Origin: Pratylenchus scribneri
Lineage: Eukaryota > Nematoda > Chromadorea > Rhabditida > Pratylenchidae
Direction: 5' to 3'
NCBI GenBank assembly: GCA_030063045.1
Contig: JAQSEB010000005.1
Coordinates: 48,501 to 112,500, forward strand
Length of the DNA: 64,000 nucleotides
This document shows positions 14,101 through 26,100 of this stretch, piece after piece. The notes below the pieces were generated by a model. The model made no database searches, was not told where the DNA came from, and saw only the letters and a list, made by a program, of their open reading frames with translations. Position numbers and translations under genes: made by a program. The number at the start of each line of letters is the position of its first letter. Within the stretch, counting starts at the first letter, position 1.

Positions 14101-15461
14101 CGAAAAAGTGAAGGGTCCCCCCTTTGGGTCGAACACCTTCAAAAATTTTTCAGATGAATTATAGCTCAATCGACGCGCCTCGACGTCCAGTTCCCGCGCT
14201 TCGGCTACGCACACTCCGGAGTCCACTCTTACATTCCTCCGCAGTTCCAACACATTCCAGCGAGACAAAAATGGCCATAACTTTTTTATTTTTGAGTTTT
14301 GGAAGAAATCAATCACAGATTCGGATTCTGCACATCGAGACGCGTCGAATGAGCTATCATATGACCGAAAACAAATTTTGAAAATTTTCGACCCATAGGG
14401 GGGACCCTTCACTTTTAAGGGAAAATGATTTTTAATGGCCATAACTTGGCCAAAAGTCGTTGCCGCACAAATTTTTTTTCATATTCGCACTCAGCTCGAT
14501 GAGCTCTTTCGAATGAGCTATAGCTCGACCGAATCCGAGCCAATACCATAAACCACAATTTTACCCAAGTTTTTGATGCAAATGGAAACTTTTATAATCT
14601 TAAGTATTTGGGTCTGAATGAAATCGAAAAATGCTACAATCTACCCAATCCAATCAAATAATTGGAAAAAGGATAGAGGTCTAAAATATAGGACCCCCCC
14701 CCCCCTCTTCTATATCCTATTAGCTGTTACTTATTGTTAGAGAAGATAAATTAAAATGTTTCTCTAATTTAATTCCATTTAAAGTTAATATAAAAATGAA
14801 AGAAACCTCCATGAGTGAACCTTTCACCATTCAAGAAACCATTAGCGCCAAAGGTCGGATGATTTTCCTAAATTTTAAATTTATTTTTAATCTAATAAAA
14901 TCTTCAACTAACATCTTCGATGGCGGAATATTCTTCAATTTCGTTATTATTGCACTCATCATCATCATCGTCAATTTTGATGTAAACCTCATTGTTACGG
15001 CCTTTCTTCCTGTTGTATGCCGTTGTTGTATTCGATTGATGAGGCGATGATGAATGGTTTTTTCCATCTTTTTTGCGTTGCAATTTTTGGATCGAATTAA
15101 GAACTAATTCATCCAACTAAAATCAAACAAATATTTTTAATGGTTAATGAATATGTTTTAAAATGATTTCATTTTGCATTAATGTTAAACAGTAATGAGC
15201 CTATTATACAATTTTTTTTCAAAAACGAGATAAATATTCACTTTTTAGTATGCCGAGTGCGAGTGTTTAGACCATTTGCCTACTTTTGCTGAAACCATTG
15301 GATATTCATTTTTAGAATTAGGTTTTTAAAATTGTTGCTAATATGATTTCCATTACTTATATTGTAAAAGAAACCTCTTTTTCAGGTGTCACTTCGGTCA
15401 CAGAATTTGCCGGCGGTTTTGCATTCTGAACATTCAAACAAGCATTTTTGCTGCTGCGCAT
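11163..15461 (-). CDS. Large low-complexity charged protein, unknown family (multi-exon)
   Basis: Exons on the minus strand read, in order: about 15370-15461 (start MRSSKNACLNVQNAKPPANS), about 14889-15116 (acidic DDDDDE patch), 13620 to about 13956, about 12915-13232, about 12746-12858, 12478 to about 12627, about 12240-12435, about 11324-12056 and 11163 to about 11271. The penultimate exon is a long Glu/Lys/Arg coiled-coil-like stretch with repeated KKAEMEEKERK units. The last exon ends in LNVIHSNKEP. Short recurring segments (LDELVLNSIQKL, NISDLLVGG, VSDILMLFE) look like helical interaction motifs. I do not recognise the protein; composition suggests a nuclear or RNA-related role, which is only an inference. 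One intron (12436-12477) uses a GC donor. A foldback element separates the second and third exons and may disturb splicing. The true 5' end could lie upstream. Confidence 0.6.
13962..14565. mobile_element. Foldback (MULE-like) non-autonomous element 1
   Basis: A 604-bp element has inverted arms of roughly 230 bp. The left arm reads TATGGTATTGGCTCGGATTC near 13979, and its reverse complement ends the right arm near 14550. An 8-bp direct repeat CAAGTTTT flanks it at 13954-13961 and 14566-14573. Long arms, no ORF and an 8-9 bp target duplication are typical of Mutator-like foldback elements. Its central part (about 14209-14415) is shared with the element at 51930-52571. It lies in the minus-strand gene at 11163-15461, right beside the 5' edge of an exon. 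Confidence 0.75.
14694..14705. repeat. Poly-C tract
   Basis: A run of 12 cytosines in an otherwise AT-rich intron. Similar runs occur at 40081-40095 and 56947-56958. Such runs are prone to length error in assemblies. Confidence 0.9.
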
Positions 15462-15785
15462 AATATGATTTTTGTCCACTATGAAGAGATTGAATTTTGT
15501 AGTCAAATATTTTTATTTTCAAATTTCTATAAAGATGTGTTTTTTATTTATTGTGAAATGTATTGGATTACAAAACAGGGATAGGGTACAAAAAACGCGT
15601 AATTTGTTATGATTATGGTGATCTACCGTGGGTTTAACGTTTAAGAAAATTGATAAGACGAGAAAACACGTGGTTATTTGTGCAGATGTTGGTTGGCTGA
15701 GATTTACGGTTGGATAAAGATGCAATGTAGTGTCGATTGTCGATAAAGAGAGCGAAATAATGTCAACGCGAGCACATAAACTATG
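15462..15785. promoter_or_regulatory. Upstream region of the unknown minus-strand gene
   Basis: About 320 bp between the putative start of the gene at 11163-15461 and the transposon. No coding exon is convincing. It should contain that gene's promoter or upstream exons. The transposon insertion now bounds it. Confidence 0.35.
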
Positions 15786-15789
15786 TATG

Positions 15790-16047
15790 TGTTGCAGCTA
15801 ATTTGCGGAATTAGCTAATCCCGGGACTAGCTAGCTAAAATGCGGAATCCGCGTTTTAGCTAGCCGGCCTAGCTAATCCTGGGAATAGCTAGCTAAAACA
15901 CGGATTCCGCATTCTAGCTAGCTAATCCTGGGAATAGCTGACCCAGGCCAGCTAATTCCGGGAATTCGCAGCTAAGTTAGCTAATATTGGAGAAATTGAA
16001 ATAAATTTAATAAAAAATAAATAATTTAATTAAAAATCGAATTTTTT
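15790..16047 (+). repeat. Left terminal inverted repeat of the transposon
   Basis: Begins TGTTGCAGCTAATTTGCGG and is packed with AGCTAGC/TTAGCTA motifs and nested palindromes around GGAATCC and CCCGGG. It is an inverted copy of 18401-18658 and its internal palindromes alone can form several hairpins. Confidence 0.9.
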
Positions 16048-16200
16048 TCTCAATGCCTGATTTTAGATCCGATAATTATAATTAGAAATATGAAATAAAT
16101 TTAAAATTTTTATTTATAATAAAATCAAGAATAATTTAAATAAAGCATCAAAAATAAAGTAAAATCAACAACAAAATTTTATTTTGAAAGAAAAATATTC

Positions 16201-18242
16201 TTAATCCTCATGTTTATTATCGCATGGATTTGAGCTGTGGCATTTGCTGTTGCATTTCAAATTGTTTTTGAAACATTTGCAGCTTCCTTTCTTGCATGTT
16301 TTGGTGCAGCCGCATTTGAAAAAGCCTTGACCTGTTCCCATTGATGACTTCCTGGCAGCCTCCCGAAGACTGATCTCCTTTCCTGGTGGCACATTTTCGG
16401 CTGCAATGAAATGTTCTTTGCATGGAGTGAATTGGTTGGAGGTGAATCGCTGTGCCAATACGCCATGTTCTGTGCCGAGTTTGTGCAGTCCTTCTTCGTT
16501 CACCTGAATTTTTAATTAAAATATTTAAATATGAATAAATGAAATTGCCTCCAAAACAACGGCTTTCACATTGCCAAATTCCGCTCGGCCTCTGTCCACA
16601 TCAGGGATTGGGACCATCACTGTTGCGCCAATTTGTTGCAGTGGGAAGCGTTTGGCGGAATTGTTCAGCATTTTGTCCGCTTGTTTCATTTGAGATTTTT
16701 TGGCTGCATTCCTTTGTTCCGATGCCTTTTCTTCTTTGTTGCAATGCTGGCAAAGCACATTGGTGCCATATCCTTCCTCGGCTTCATTTTCTTTCACCGA
16801 ACATGGCGCAATTGCATGGCATGTTTTCTGGCATTTTCTGCATTTGTGGGCGCCTGCTTTCTTTCCACACACCACGCACAAAACCTTAATTGAAAATTAT
16901 CAACAAAATTTTCATCATTTAATTAATTATTTTAATTATTTGGATTAATTTTAATATGATTAATAAAATTAAAACCTCATTTGATGAAGATGGATTATTT
17001 TCATCCGCCTCTTCCGCATCATCAATTTCTTCGATTGTTTGTGCCTCTTCCGCCTCATCAATGTCTTCATTCAATGCCATTTTCAATTGCTCCTCGTTGT
17101 GGATTAATTCATTGACATCTTCCGGCAAATTTGCTTTTTGAATGCCCAGTTTTGCCTCACTTCCGAACATGGCCTTGTATGGTGATCGACCTATTCCTGA
17201 ATATTTTATATTAAAAAATAATTAATCAAAAATAAAACCTTCATGCAGACGAGAATTGATTTGCCATTGGACAAATCGCAGGCCTTCACTCCATTTTGTC
17301 GTATGGTTGTCCTTTTTCCAGCAGGCCAGCATTTTGCGGATTTCTTGGTTCAGGCGCTCAATTGATCCTTGTGATTGTGAATGGCGGGCAGAGCCATGCA
17401 CCATCTTGCAATTTGGCCATAAATTGTGGATTTCTTCGATGACCTAATTTTTAAAAATAAAATTTAATCATTTTAATTAATAAATTTAACCCTGCTTGCT
17501 GTAAATTCGCGCCCGTTGTCGGTGTGCAGCAGAACCGGCGCCCCCAAAATTGAAAAGATGTCGACCAATTGCATTGCCACTTCTTCAGCCGTTTTTGATT
17601 TCAGCGGCCGAATCATGCAGAATTTTGTGAGGTGGTCTTGGTAGGAGAGCACATATTTGAAGGGGCCGTCAGGTTCGGACTGAAAGTCAATCAAGTCAGC
17701 CTTAACAATTATTATTTCATTAATAAGAATTTTTAATTAATTAAATAAACCTGGCATCTGGAATTCATTGCGGATGATACAATCGGCTTCGTGACAATTC
17801 CTTTGCGCACTGCAGGTTTTTTCAATTGGCATGTTTCGCATAAAGACAAATATGCGCTAATAATCTCTTGAGTTATATTTGCATATGTTTCTGCCAGTCG
17901 ATAGTACATTTTTATTCGTCCGCTGTGTCCCAATTCCTCGTGAACCCGGTCTATCACTGCGAAAATGTCCTTAATTTTTAAATATTTAATAATAAACAAA
18001 AATTAAAAAACCTCTTTGCAAACAAAGCGTAATTCCGTGCCTTTTTTGATCAGTTTTTGCACCCTGACTCCTTCCACATTCAATTCCAAAATGTCAAATT
18101 TGTCCAGCAATCGATAATCGCTCTTTGCTTTCTTGATAGAATGATCATTTTCCAGTTGAATTAATCGTTGTAATTTTGTGGCATATTCTTCGCGGGAAAT
18201 AATAGGTAAATTCTCAATTTTTGATTCGAATTTTGCTTCCAT
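16201..18242 (-). CDS. Integrase-type transposase (DDE, seven exons)
   Basis: Seven exons: 18005-18242 (approx.), 17751-17960, 17489-17709, 17240-17442, 16976-17200, 16549-16884 and 16201-16503. The protein starts MEAKFESKIENLPIISREEY. Next comes an H2C2 zinc-binding segment (HEELGHSG ... CETCQLKK). The catalytic triad follows: D in ADLIDFQSEPDG, D in HTDNGREF and E in SQSQGSIERLNQE. Then come an acidic linker, a CxxC zinc-ribbon-like stretch (CVVCGKKAGAHKCRKC) and a C-terminal CXC-like cysteine cluster (CGCTKTCKKGSCKC). This order matches KRBA2-like transposases annotated in invertebrates. All three acidic residues are present, and no stop or frameshift is seen. Its last intron (16504-16548) has a GC donor, as in host genes. 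Confidence 0.85.
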
Positions 18243-18400
18243 AATTTCTAGAGGATTTAATTAATAATTTATTATTTCGAGTTTGTAAAATAAATTATAA
18301 AAATAGAAATGACATTCGATGTAAATAATTGTTTGGGATAATGGAAAATTATTTTTGAATTTTAAAAATATTGATTTATTCATTATTAAATGTCCGAATT

Positions 18401-18658
18401 AAAAAATTCGATTTTTAATTAAATTATTTATTTTTTATTAAATTTATTTCAATTTCTCCAATATTAGCTAACTTAGCTGCGAATTCCCGGAATTAGCTGG
18501 CCTGGGTCAGCTATTCCCAGGATTAGCTAGCTAGAATGCGGAATCCGTGTTTTAGCTAGCTATTCCCAGGATTAGCTAGGCCGGCTAGCTAAAACGCGGA
18601 TTCCGCATTTTAGCTAGCTAGTCCCGGGATTAGCTAATTCCGCAAATTAGCTGCAACA
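18401..18658 (-). repeat. Right terminal inverted repeat of the transposon
   Basis: Inverted copy of 15790-16047, ending in GCAACA just before the TATG target duplication. I could see no mismatch between the two copies over 258 bp. Confidence 0.9.
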
Positions 18659-18662
18659 TATG

Positions 18663-20126
18663 CATATGCAGGGTGTAGCTTTAGCTAGGGAATTTTTTTA
18701 ATAATATTTCCATACACGGGTACTTATACTTACTATTCATTAATCATTATCCATTTCATACTTAAATTTTAAATTGGTTTGATAAAATTTTAATTGATTG
18801 AAATTGCACATTGGAGTATAGAAAATTAGTTTTTTTAAGTATGAAAAATAAGATTGATTTGTTCGCTCTACCTCTACCTTATTTAAAATACACTCCACTG
18901 TTCTTTAATCTATTTTTGATATCAAAATTAAAATGCATTTTGTTTTAGCATTATTTATGATGGAATGGAACATTAAATGACTTCGCCGCTACTCATGATA
19001 AAGGGAAGGGAGGGGAGGATGTGAAAAATAAATTAGAAACGATGATAAGCAAAATTATTCGCTTTTTTTGAAAGTCAAGTTTTTAAGGTTATCAATAGGG
19101 ATAGGAATTGAAGTTAAATAACTTTTTCATGCGGTGCTTTAAATATGCTTATAAACACAATAAAAAGCATTTCTAACTTGATTTGAGCTCAAAATCTTGT
19201 ACTTTTTGATCACTTTTTTAACTTTTGATCACTTTTTTGCGATTTATATAACTTTTTAACTTTTATATAACTTTTTCAGCCTTTTTATGCCATTTTTTAA
19301 ATTTTTTTTATAACTTTTTCAACCTTATGAAACTTTTCTGAAAATTTATCAAAATTTTCCTTCAGAGACCATTTTCGAAAAAAATTTTTTCCATTAAACC
19401 AATTTTCTCTAATTTTTTTCTCATTGGACCATTTTTTCTTCAAAAATTTTCACCTTTAGACCATTTTGGTCAAAATTTATGGCTTTTTTTTTCTACAGAA
19501 AATTTTTTTTGACAAAAAATTTATCACTTTTTTTGAATTTATATAACTTTTTTGGAAATTTTCCAGCTTTTATATCACTTTTTTGCGTTTTTATATCACT
19601 TTTTTAACTAACTTTTTTGCGATTTTATATAACTTTTTTTTCCTATCCCTAGTTATCAAATTTGATTTTATTATTTCTACTTGTAATGCGTATCTTGATT
19701 CTCGAATAAAATCAGGATATAGAGGAGCGAGGACAATAGCCTCAAAATCGCGCATCATAAACTACAAACTAAATGCGAAAAATTGAGGAACATTTTGACA
19801 TTTATTATGGAACGCCAAATGAAATTTATTTAAAAATGAATAAATCAAGAATACCATATCTCGACCAGCAGTTCCTAAAAAACCCGGAAACTAAAAAATG
19901 ATTGAAATTGGGACTCTAGCCTAGTATTTGGGTTTGATTTAGGAAGGCCTAAAAGATTAGAACTTATTAGGTGGAAATAGCAGCTCAAAACTTGTCATTA
20001 TAATAAGTTTGTGAATAAAATAAGGTAAAAGGCTGGATTAGGCATCCATATCAAGTGAAAATATAAAAGGTAAAATAAATCAAATTTATCCATATTAAAC
20101 AAATAAAATAGCAAAAATGTGAAAAA
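18663..20126. other. Non-coding region with degenerate T-rich repeats
   Basis: No gene is apparent. Between about 19190 and 19650 there are many imperfect copies of a TATATAACTTTTTT / GATCACTTTTTT unit. The unit is interspersed with TTTTCAAAAATTT-like words on a strongly strand-asymmetric (T-rich) background. It resembles a decayed minisatellite. The rest is AT-rich flank of the transposon and 3' flank of the polymerase gene. Confidence 0.55.
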
Positions 20127-23100
20127 TTATTTCAATTCAATTTGGTAAGAAAGTGAAATGTGGTCAAGGGCATGTTCCAAATTGATAAGCCCATGTTTGG
20201 TGGCCACCCGTTTAACCATGCACAAATTTTGTTTGAATTCCTCTGGCCGAATTGTTCCTTCAAATGGATTATTGCATTCACAGTGACGTGAGAGGAAATT
20301 TGCACCAATCTGTGGTAAATGAAAAATTACAATGTTATTTTTTTAAACTCCAAATAAATTATAGATTAAATTTTGACCGAAAATTTCTAATTTTTAAATG
20401 CTTGGATCTTAAAGACACTAAATCCTAAAGTATGCCATCGATTGATCTGATAATAGTTTAACTAAAAAGGAAAAAATACAACCTAAAGCTTGGATAAATG
20501 AATTAATTTCCTAAGAGTGTATGAACTAGAAAATATTTTAAATCAGTCGATGCATCTCAATAAGTTCTAGAGTGGTTTTTTAAATAAAGATTTTTCGGAT
20601 TTTCTAATTTAAAAATTTAAATGCGTTTTGGAAAAAAAAATTGTATCATACTTACCTTTTTGCAATTCTGACATCGCCAATCCTGAAGAACAAATGCCAT
20701 TTGCATTTTGGAAATTCGTTCGACCAATAGTTCCTCGACCAGACTCATCGGATATTCGGCCCTACAATGTGGACATGCAAAGGGCAATGTTGGAGTTGTT
20801 GAGGTGCCCTGCTGCTGTTGTTCCGTCGGTGCGCGTCTTTGTTCGTCCTGATTTACGTCCAAATCGGCACTTTGTAAACAATTTGGGCAGAAAACATTCT
20901 CAAGCACAACTCGACTTGGAGGAATCCATTCGGAAATTGCATTTTTTGAGACAGTGTCATCCTAAAATTGAGTTTTAAAATAAGTTAAAAAGGGTAATTT
21001 TAAAAAATCTAAAATAATTTTTAACTCATTCAAAAAGGTTACAATATATTATTTCCTACCCATTTATTGGCTAATCGTGTATATTATTTTTTAACAAGTT
21101 GCTGATGAGGAAAATACCCCAACCAATTTTAATAAATATTATTGGAAAAATCACCTGCTGAATAATGAGCATTAGTTGATGACGAATTCGGTCGACTTGT
21201 TCTTCTATAGCCGTGTTTACACTGAGCACCCGGCAAGCGCATTGAACAAATTCCAGTGGAATGTCCGGACAGCCAAGTTCATTTGCCAATCTTTGAAGGC
21301 GGGAACGGGCTGCAACCAATCGACTGGCCAATTTGAATAAACTCTCCATGATCTCTTCCGATAGAATTTTATTGCCATATTCATTGAAGGCATCCTCGTT
21401 AAACTGTGTAAATAAAATATAATAAATATAAATTGAACTTCTAAAGTTTAGGTTCAGAAATTTGCAAATTTCAAAATTTTATTTTTTTTATTAAGAAAAA
21501 CTTTTTTATGGATTAATAATTAATGCTATTTTGTCTTTTTTTAAACTAAATTTAGTGCGAATATGATAAAATTGTCTACCTCCTCCTCCTTGTCCCAAAA
21601 TTCATTCCTCTTTTTAGACAACATTCCCATGAAGCCTGCCACCATAATGTCAAAATTTTTGCGAATTCCGACTGCCTCTGGGAGGCGAGTGGCCATTGAA
21701 AAATGTGCATCGACTCGTCCATTCTTTAAAAAATGATACTAATAAAATTGTTTATTTGTTTTACCTTTGCCGGATCATCACTTGCAAAAACACGGGCATA
21801 ATTGGATGAATCAATCCATAACAAAAGGCTGGAATAATGGCGAACATTGAGTTGGAATGAGGCGAACATTTGCTTTTGGGAGAGGGCAAGAAGCAGCGAA
21901 TCGAGGAATGCTCGGGCCAATTGCAATGATGGCCTTTAATAATATTAAGTGATTTAATTTTGAAAGAATGATAAAAAATTTAGCTACAAATTTTAGCTTG
22001 GCTAAACCTACAAGTGTTTAATTTAAGTTTTGGGCTAGATAGTCTGCTGGTGGGACTTAATGGAGTCAAATTTGGCCATATTTTATGGGCTTAAATTTAA
22101 AGATTCTATGGGTATTATTATTTTATTGAAAAAATGAAGAAAATTCTGACTATTATTCTGATATTATCATTAAAAAGTAAAAACGATAAGGAATTATTTG
22201 GAGGTGGAAGACAAGATAAGCGGAATCTCACCTGTTTGTGGAAAGGATCAGCCGATTGAAGGAACAATGGATGACGGTGCCACCAAGGCGTTGGATTTCG
22301 GCAATCAGTAAAAGGCAAATTTTACGCATCAAAGTTGAGAGGGCATTGCGAATGGCTGGATTGAACATCAACGCATTTGTGTCGTTGATCCATCTAAAAT
22401 TGTTGTCGGTATTTCGAATCTTTCATTTGTCAGGGTTATCAGTTATCACAACCTGTGTAAGTTCACAACCAATTGGTCAGCCACAACATTCTTTTGATAA
22501 TGGATGTCCTTGACAAGTCGATGGAAAACCTAAAAAATTAAATAATGAGATTAAAGGCGAAAGTTCATTCTTCATTGTGGGTTGTTTGGCCGTATTTTTT
22601 ATAGTCTTATTATAAAAGTGAATAAGGAATTTGTGTTCAAAAACTCAACGGGGATAGATCGGAAAAATATGTTTCCAGGGTTAAAATTATATTTGTATTT
22701 TGAATGAGATTTTAATTTTGGAAGTTTACCTCACGCAAGCATCGCAATTCCCCGCTGATCGCCATCGCGTCATCGTATTTTGTCAGTCCGCCAAATCGAT
22801 GTGAAATGGCATCCTCGATTGAGAGTGTGGCAATTTGTGCGGAGAATCCAGCGTGTTCGGTTGTGCCTTCCGCTTCGGAAATGCGTGCACTTTGCAAAAG
22901 TGCAGTCACTGCAATAGCGCCTAATGACAATTCGGCTGTAATCGATTTGGCCTATTCATAGAAGGGAAAGTATATTAATTTAATTTGTCGAAAAATATTG
23001 GAATTTTTTAATTAATGAAAAATAATATAAGGTTCAATTCTTTGTGCTTGAATTTTGAGTCATTTAAGGGGTCAAATTTAGCATATTTTGTCGAAGCTAT

Positions 23101-26100
23101 TTTTTAATTTTTGGTTTAATTCAAAACTATTAGGAATAAATGTTGCCTACCTCGAATGTTTCCTTGTTGATTAAATGCTCACGCTGTTGAGTGAATGCTG
23201 CTCCATTCCAATCGTTGGAAAGCCGTAAATCCTCCAAATCTTTGCCGCCAAAATCAGGCATAGATGAAGGCGATGCCCAGAGAATATGATTTTTGGATTG
23301 TAATTGGCGAGCAAAAATTGCGTCCAATGAAAAAAGTGGCACATCTTCAGGCAAATTTCCAATCGGAATTTCCATATATGCTGACATAGACCAATATTGC
23401 TGAAAAGAATTGTTTTATTTTTTCATCAAAATTGAACAAAGATATGGTCAAAAAAGTTAATTACCTTTAAAAAGGTGAAACTATTGAAAAAATGTTGAAT
23501 GGAACGTCTGGCCAATGAATTGGACCAATCCAGCAAATTCATTAAATTCGGTGGTTCATTTGTTCGCAGAAAGACGGCCGGAAAAGCTCGAAGTGAAGGA
23601 AAATCCTTAATAATAATTTTTATTAATGAAATCAGCCTCATTATAAAATTATTTACTTTAAATAGTTGATGTGAATTTTGCCGATTGGATTGAAGGCATA
23701 GGAGAATTGGGTCGGATGGGGCCAATTTCAAACCATTAATCAGCGTTTGCAATCGACGTGAAGCATCCTTCATTGAGCTGCTCTGAATCACATCAACTTT
23801 TTCGATCATTTTGCATTCATCCATTTCGGGAAATTCTTCGCCTCTTTCTGTCTTTTGTCGCATACTTAAAAAAGGAATAAAAATTAAGCAAGAGAAAATA
23901 ATTTTAGTCTATTTAAAATAACTAATAAGTAATATTAAATTTATTTTGTGGTATAAATTAATTATTAAATTGTCATTTATTTAAAAAAAAAGAATTGTAC
24001 TCACATTCGATTGAGTTCATTTTTGTAGAGGCTTTCCAAATTCATCAAATCCACGGGCGAACGATTGAGCACAAATAAGGCGGCCCGTCCCAATTTTGGC
24101 ATAAACAGTGTAAATACTGAACGGCCAGCCTGTGCATATTCATAGAAGAAAAAGAGGCGGAGGCGCTCGAAATCTTGTTTTTGCCGGGCCAAATCGGTGG
24201 AGTAATTTTCCAACTGTGCATATTTATGGGATAGAAATTATTTGTTAAGTTTAATTGATTTAAATAAATAGATTAAACTGCTTTCTACTAGTTATATTTT
24301 ATGATTTCCCAAGAATAAAAATAAATTTATCAATAAAAGAATTGAATTTAAAAATTTTTGTACCGAAAAATCGGCATTTTTTAGGTCAAAGAATTCTTGG
24401 TTTCAATTTCCATTAATTACCTTAATATGAATTAAACTTTACTAAAAACAAATTAAAATTAGGTATTATGAAGTTACCTGGCCTCATCAAAAAGCGACTA
24501 TTACGATTTTTAAATTTTAGAAAATTGAATTATTTTTAATGAATAATTAATTATTTTTTTTAAATTTTTTAAGAAAAATTTACCCTTGTTATGGTATCCA
24601 AAGTGAGTTCGCTGGGATTTCGTTGGCTTCCAATATGGCAGCAAACACCAGTGCTCAAAATCGCCTTGAAGAGTAACGGAATTTTTGTCTCGTAGACGCC
24701 ATTGATGCGCATCAAACATTTTTGCATATTCAAATCGGCCATCCTCTTCGCAAACAATGCCTCATCAATTGGGAATTCATATAAATAGGCGGATGGACGC
24801 ATTCGAGGCAATAATTTTTGAGACAATCGTCCAGCGGCTGTCTGCCTTGGCTCAATATCGTCCACATAAATTGTGCGGGGAACAGCCAAATTGATGCGAC
24901 GCATAATGGAACCGTCAACCAGGGCGAACACCGTGAATTGACCGGGGATTTTGGTCTCCAAAATCTGAAATTAATATTAAAATTAATATATGAAAATGCA
25001 TAAAATAAAGGTAAATCTACTTTTTACACTTTTTAAGATAACTTATAGTATTACTTTGACCTAATAAATGCCTGAACAAAATTAATCGACGCGGTGGCTT
25101 ACCTGAAGAATTAGCCAAATTTGTTCCCGTTGTTTGGATGATTTGATTGTTGTAGTTGTGCCGGAAACATTTTCTCCACCATTTTCTGCTAGTTCATTAG
25201 CTATTTCCGCATTGAATGTCGTCCATTTTGCTTCTTTTTGAAGGCGCCATTTTGCTTTGAGGAAAGCAAACCATTGGTGGAAACCATCATCTTTCCATGT
25301 TTTCTTCTCCAATTTATTATACTCTTCATCGTAATATTGTCGAATTCTTCGTTTGGCGTGTTGCGCAATTGCCCGCTGCTTTGCCTCTCTTTGCAATGTT
25401 TTTTTCGATATTATTTTAGTGGTCTTCGTTTTGGACGAATCATTGGTCTTTTTGTTCTTGTTTTCTGCTGCTTTCTCCAATTCATCCAATGTAATTAATT
25501 CGGGCCCAACTGCTTGATTGTCATCCTCCTTCCCATTGTTGATTAATTCATTTTCCTTTTCCATTTGTTCCTCAGCAGAAGTTGATTCTTCAATGCAAAT
25601 TCGTTTGACCGCCAATGTTTTATCTGCAAAAATAAAAGTTCCTTATAGGAATAATATTTTAATACTTGAGTTTAATTAACAAAAAGATAAGAAAAATAAT
25701 CTTTTTTAAAAGATGGATGGTTAATTCAATTTAAAATGAAAAGTTAACGCGTCTTATAGACATTTTATACTCAATTTAAAAAAATAAAACCATAAAAAAC
25801 AATAATGATGTTATCTGTTTTATACTTATGTATTCTTTGAATGAACCGGTTTCAAAAATATAAAAAAAATGTATTTACAAATCATAACTATCTATATTAT
25901 ATAGTGATTTAACTTAATCTATTAGATTTTAGATATTTTCAATAGCTAAATAGATATTAAATATTATAATTTGTTTTAATCAAATATCATTAAAATTACT
26001 TTTGTTGCTGCTGTTTACATTCTCTTTTGGCCTCATTATCGGTGTGTCTTCAGCATTATACGCCGGTCGTTTACGATTATTTGTACCACCGTCGTTTGTA

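Larger units (their letters stand above)
15790..18658 (-). mobile_element. Complete Ginger/KRBA2-like DNA transposon
   Basis: A 2869-bp element bounded by 258-bp terminal inverted repeats (15790-16047 and 18401-18658) that appear identical base for base. Its ends are TGTTGC...GCAACA. A 4-bp direct repeat TATG flanks it at 15786-15789 and 18659-18662. It encodes a spliced transposase with an H2C2-DDE integrase core, like the Ginger class of DNA transposons, whose integrases relate to Gypsy-type integrases and to vertebrate KRBA2. Identical ends and an open reading frame through all exons suggest recent movement. Confidence 0.85.

Noticed and set aside
13745..14442. Open frames on both strands across the foldback element
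   Set aside because: They are produced by the inverted arms and by antisense of the adjacent exon; no transposase motif is present.
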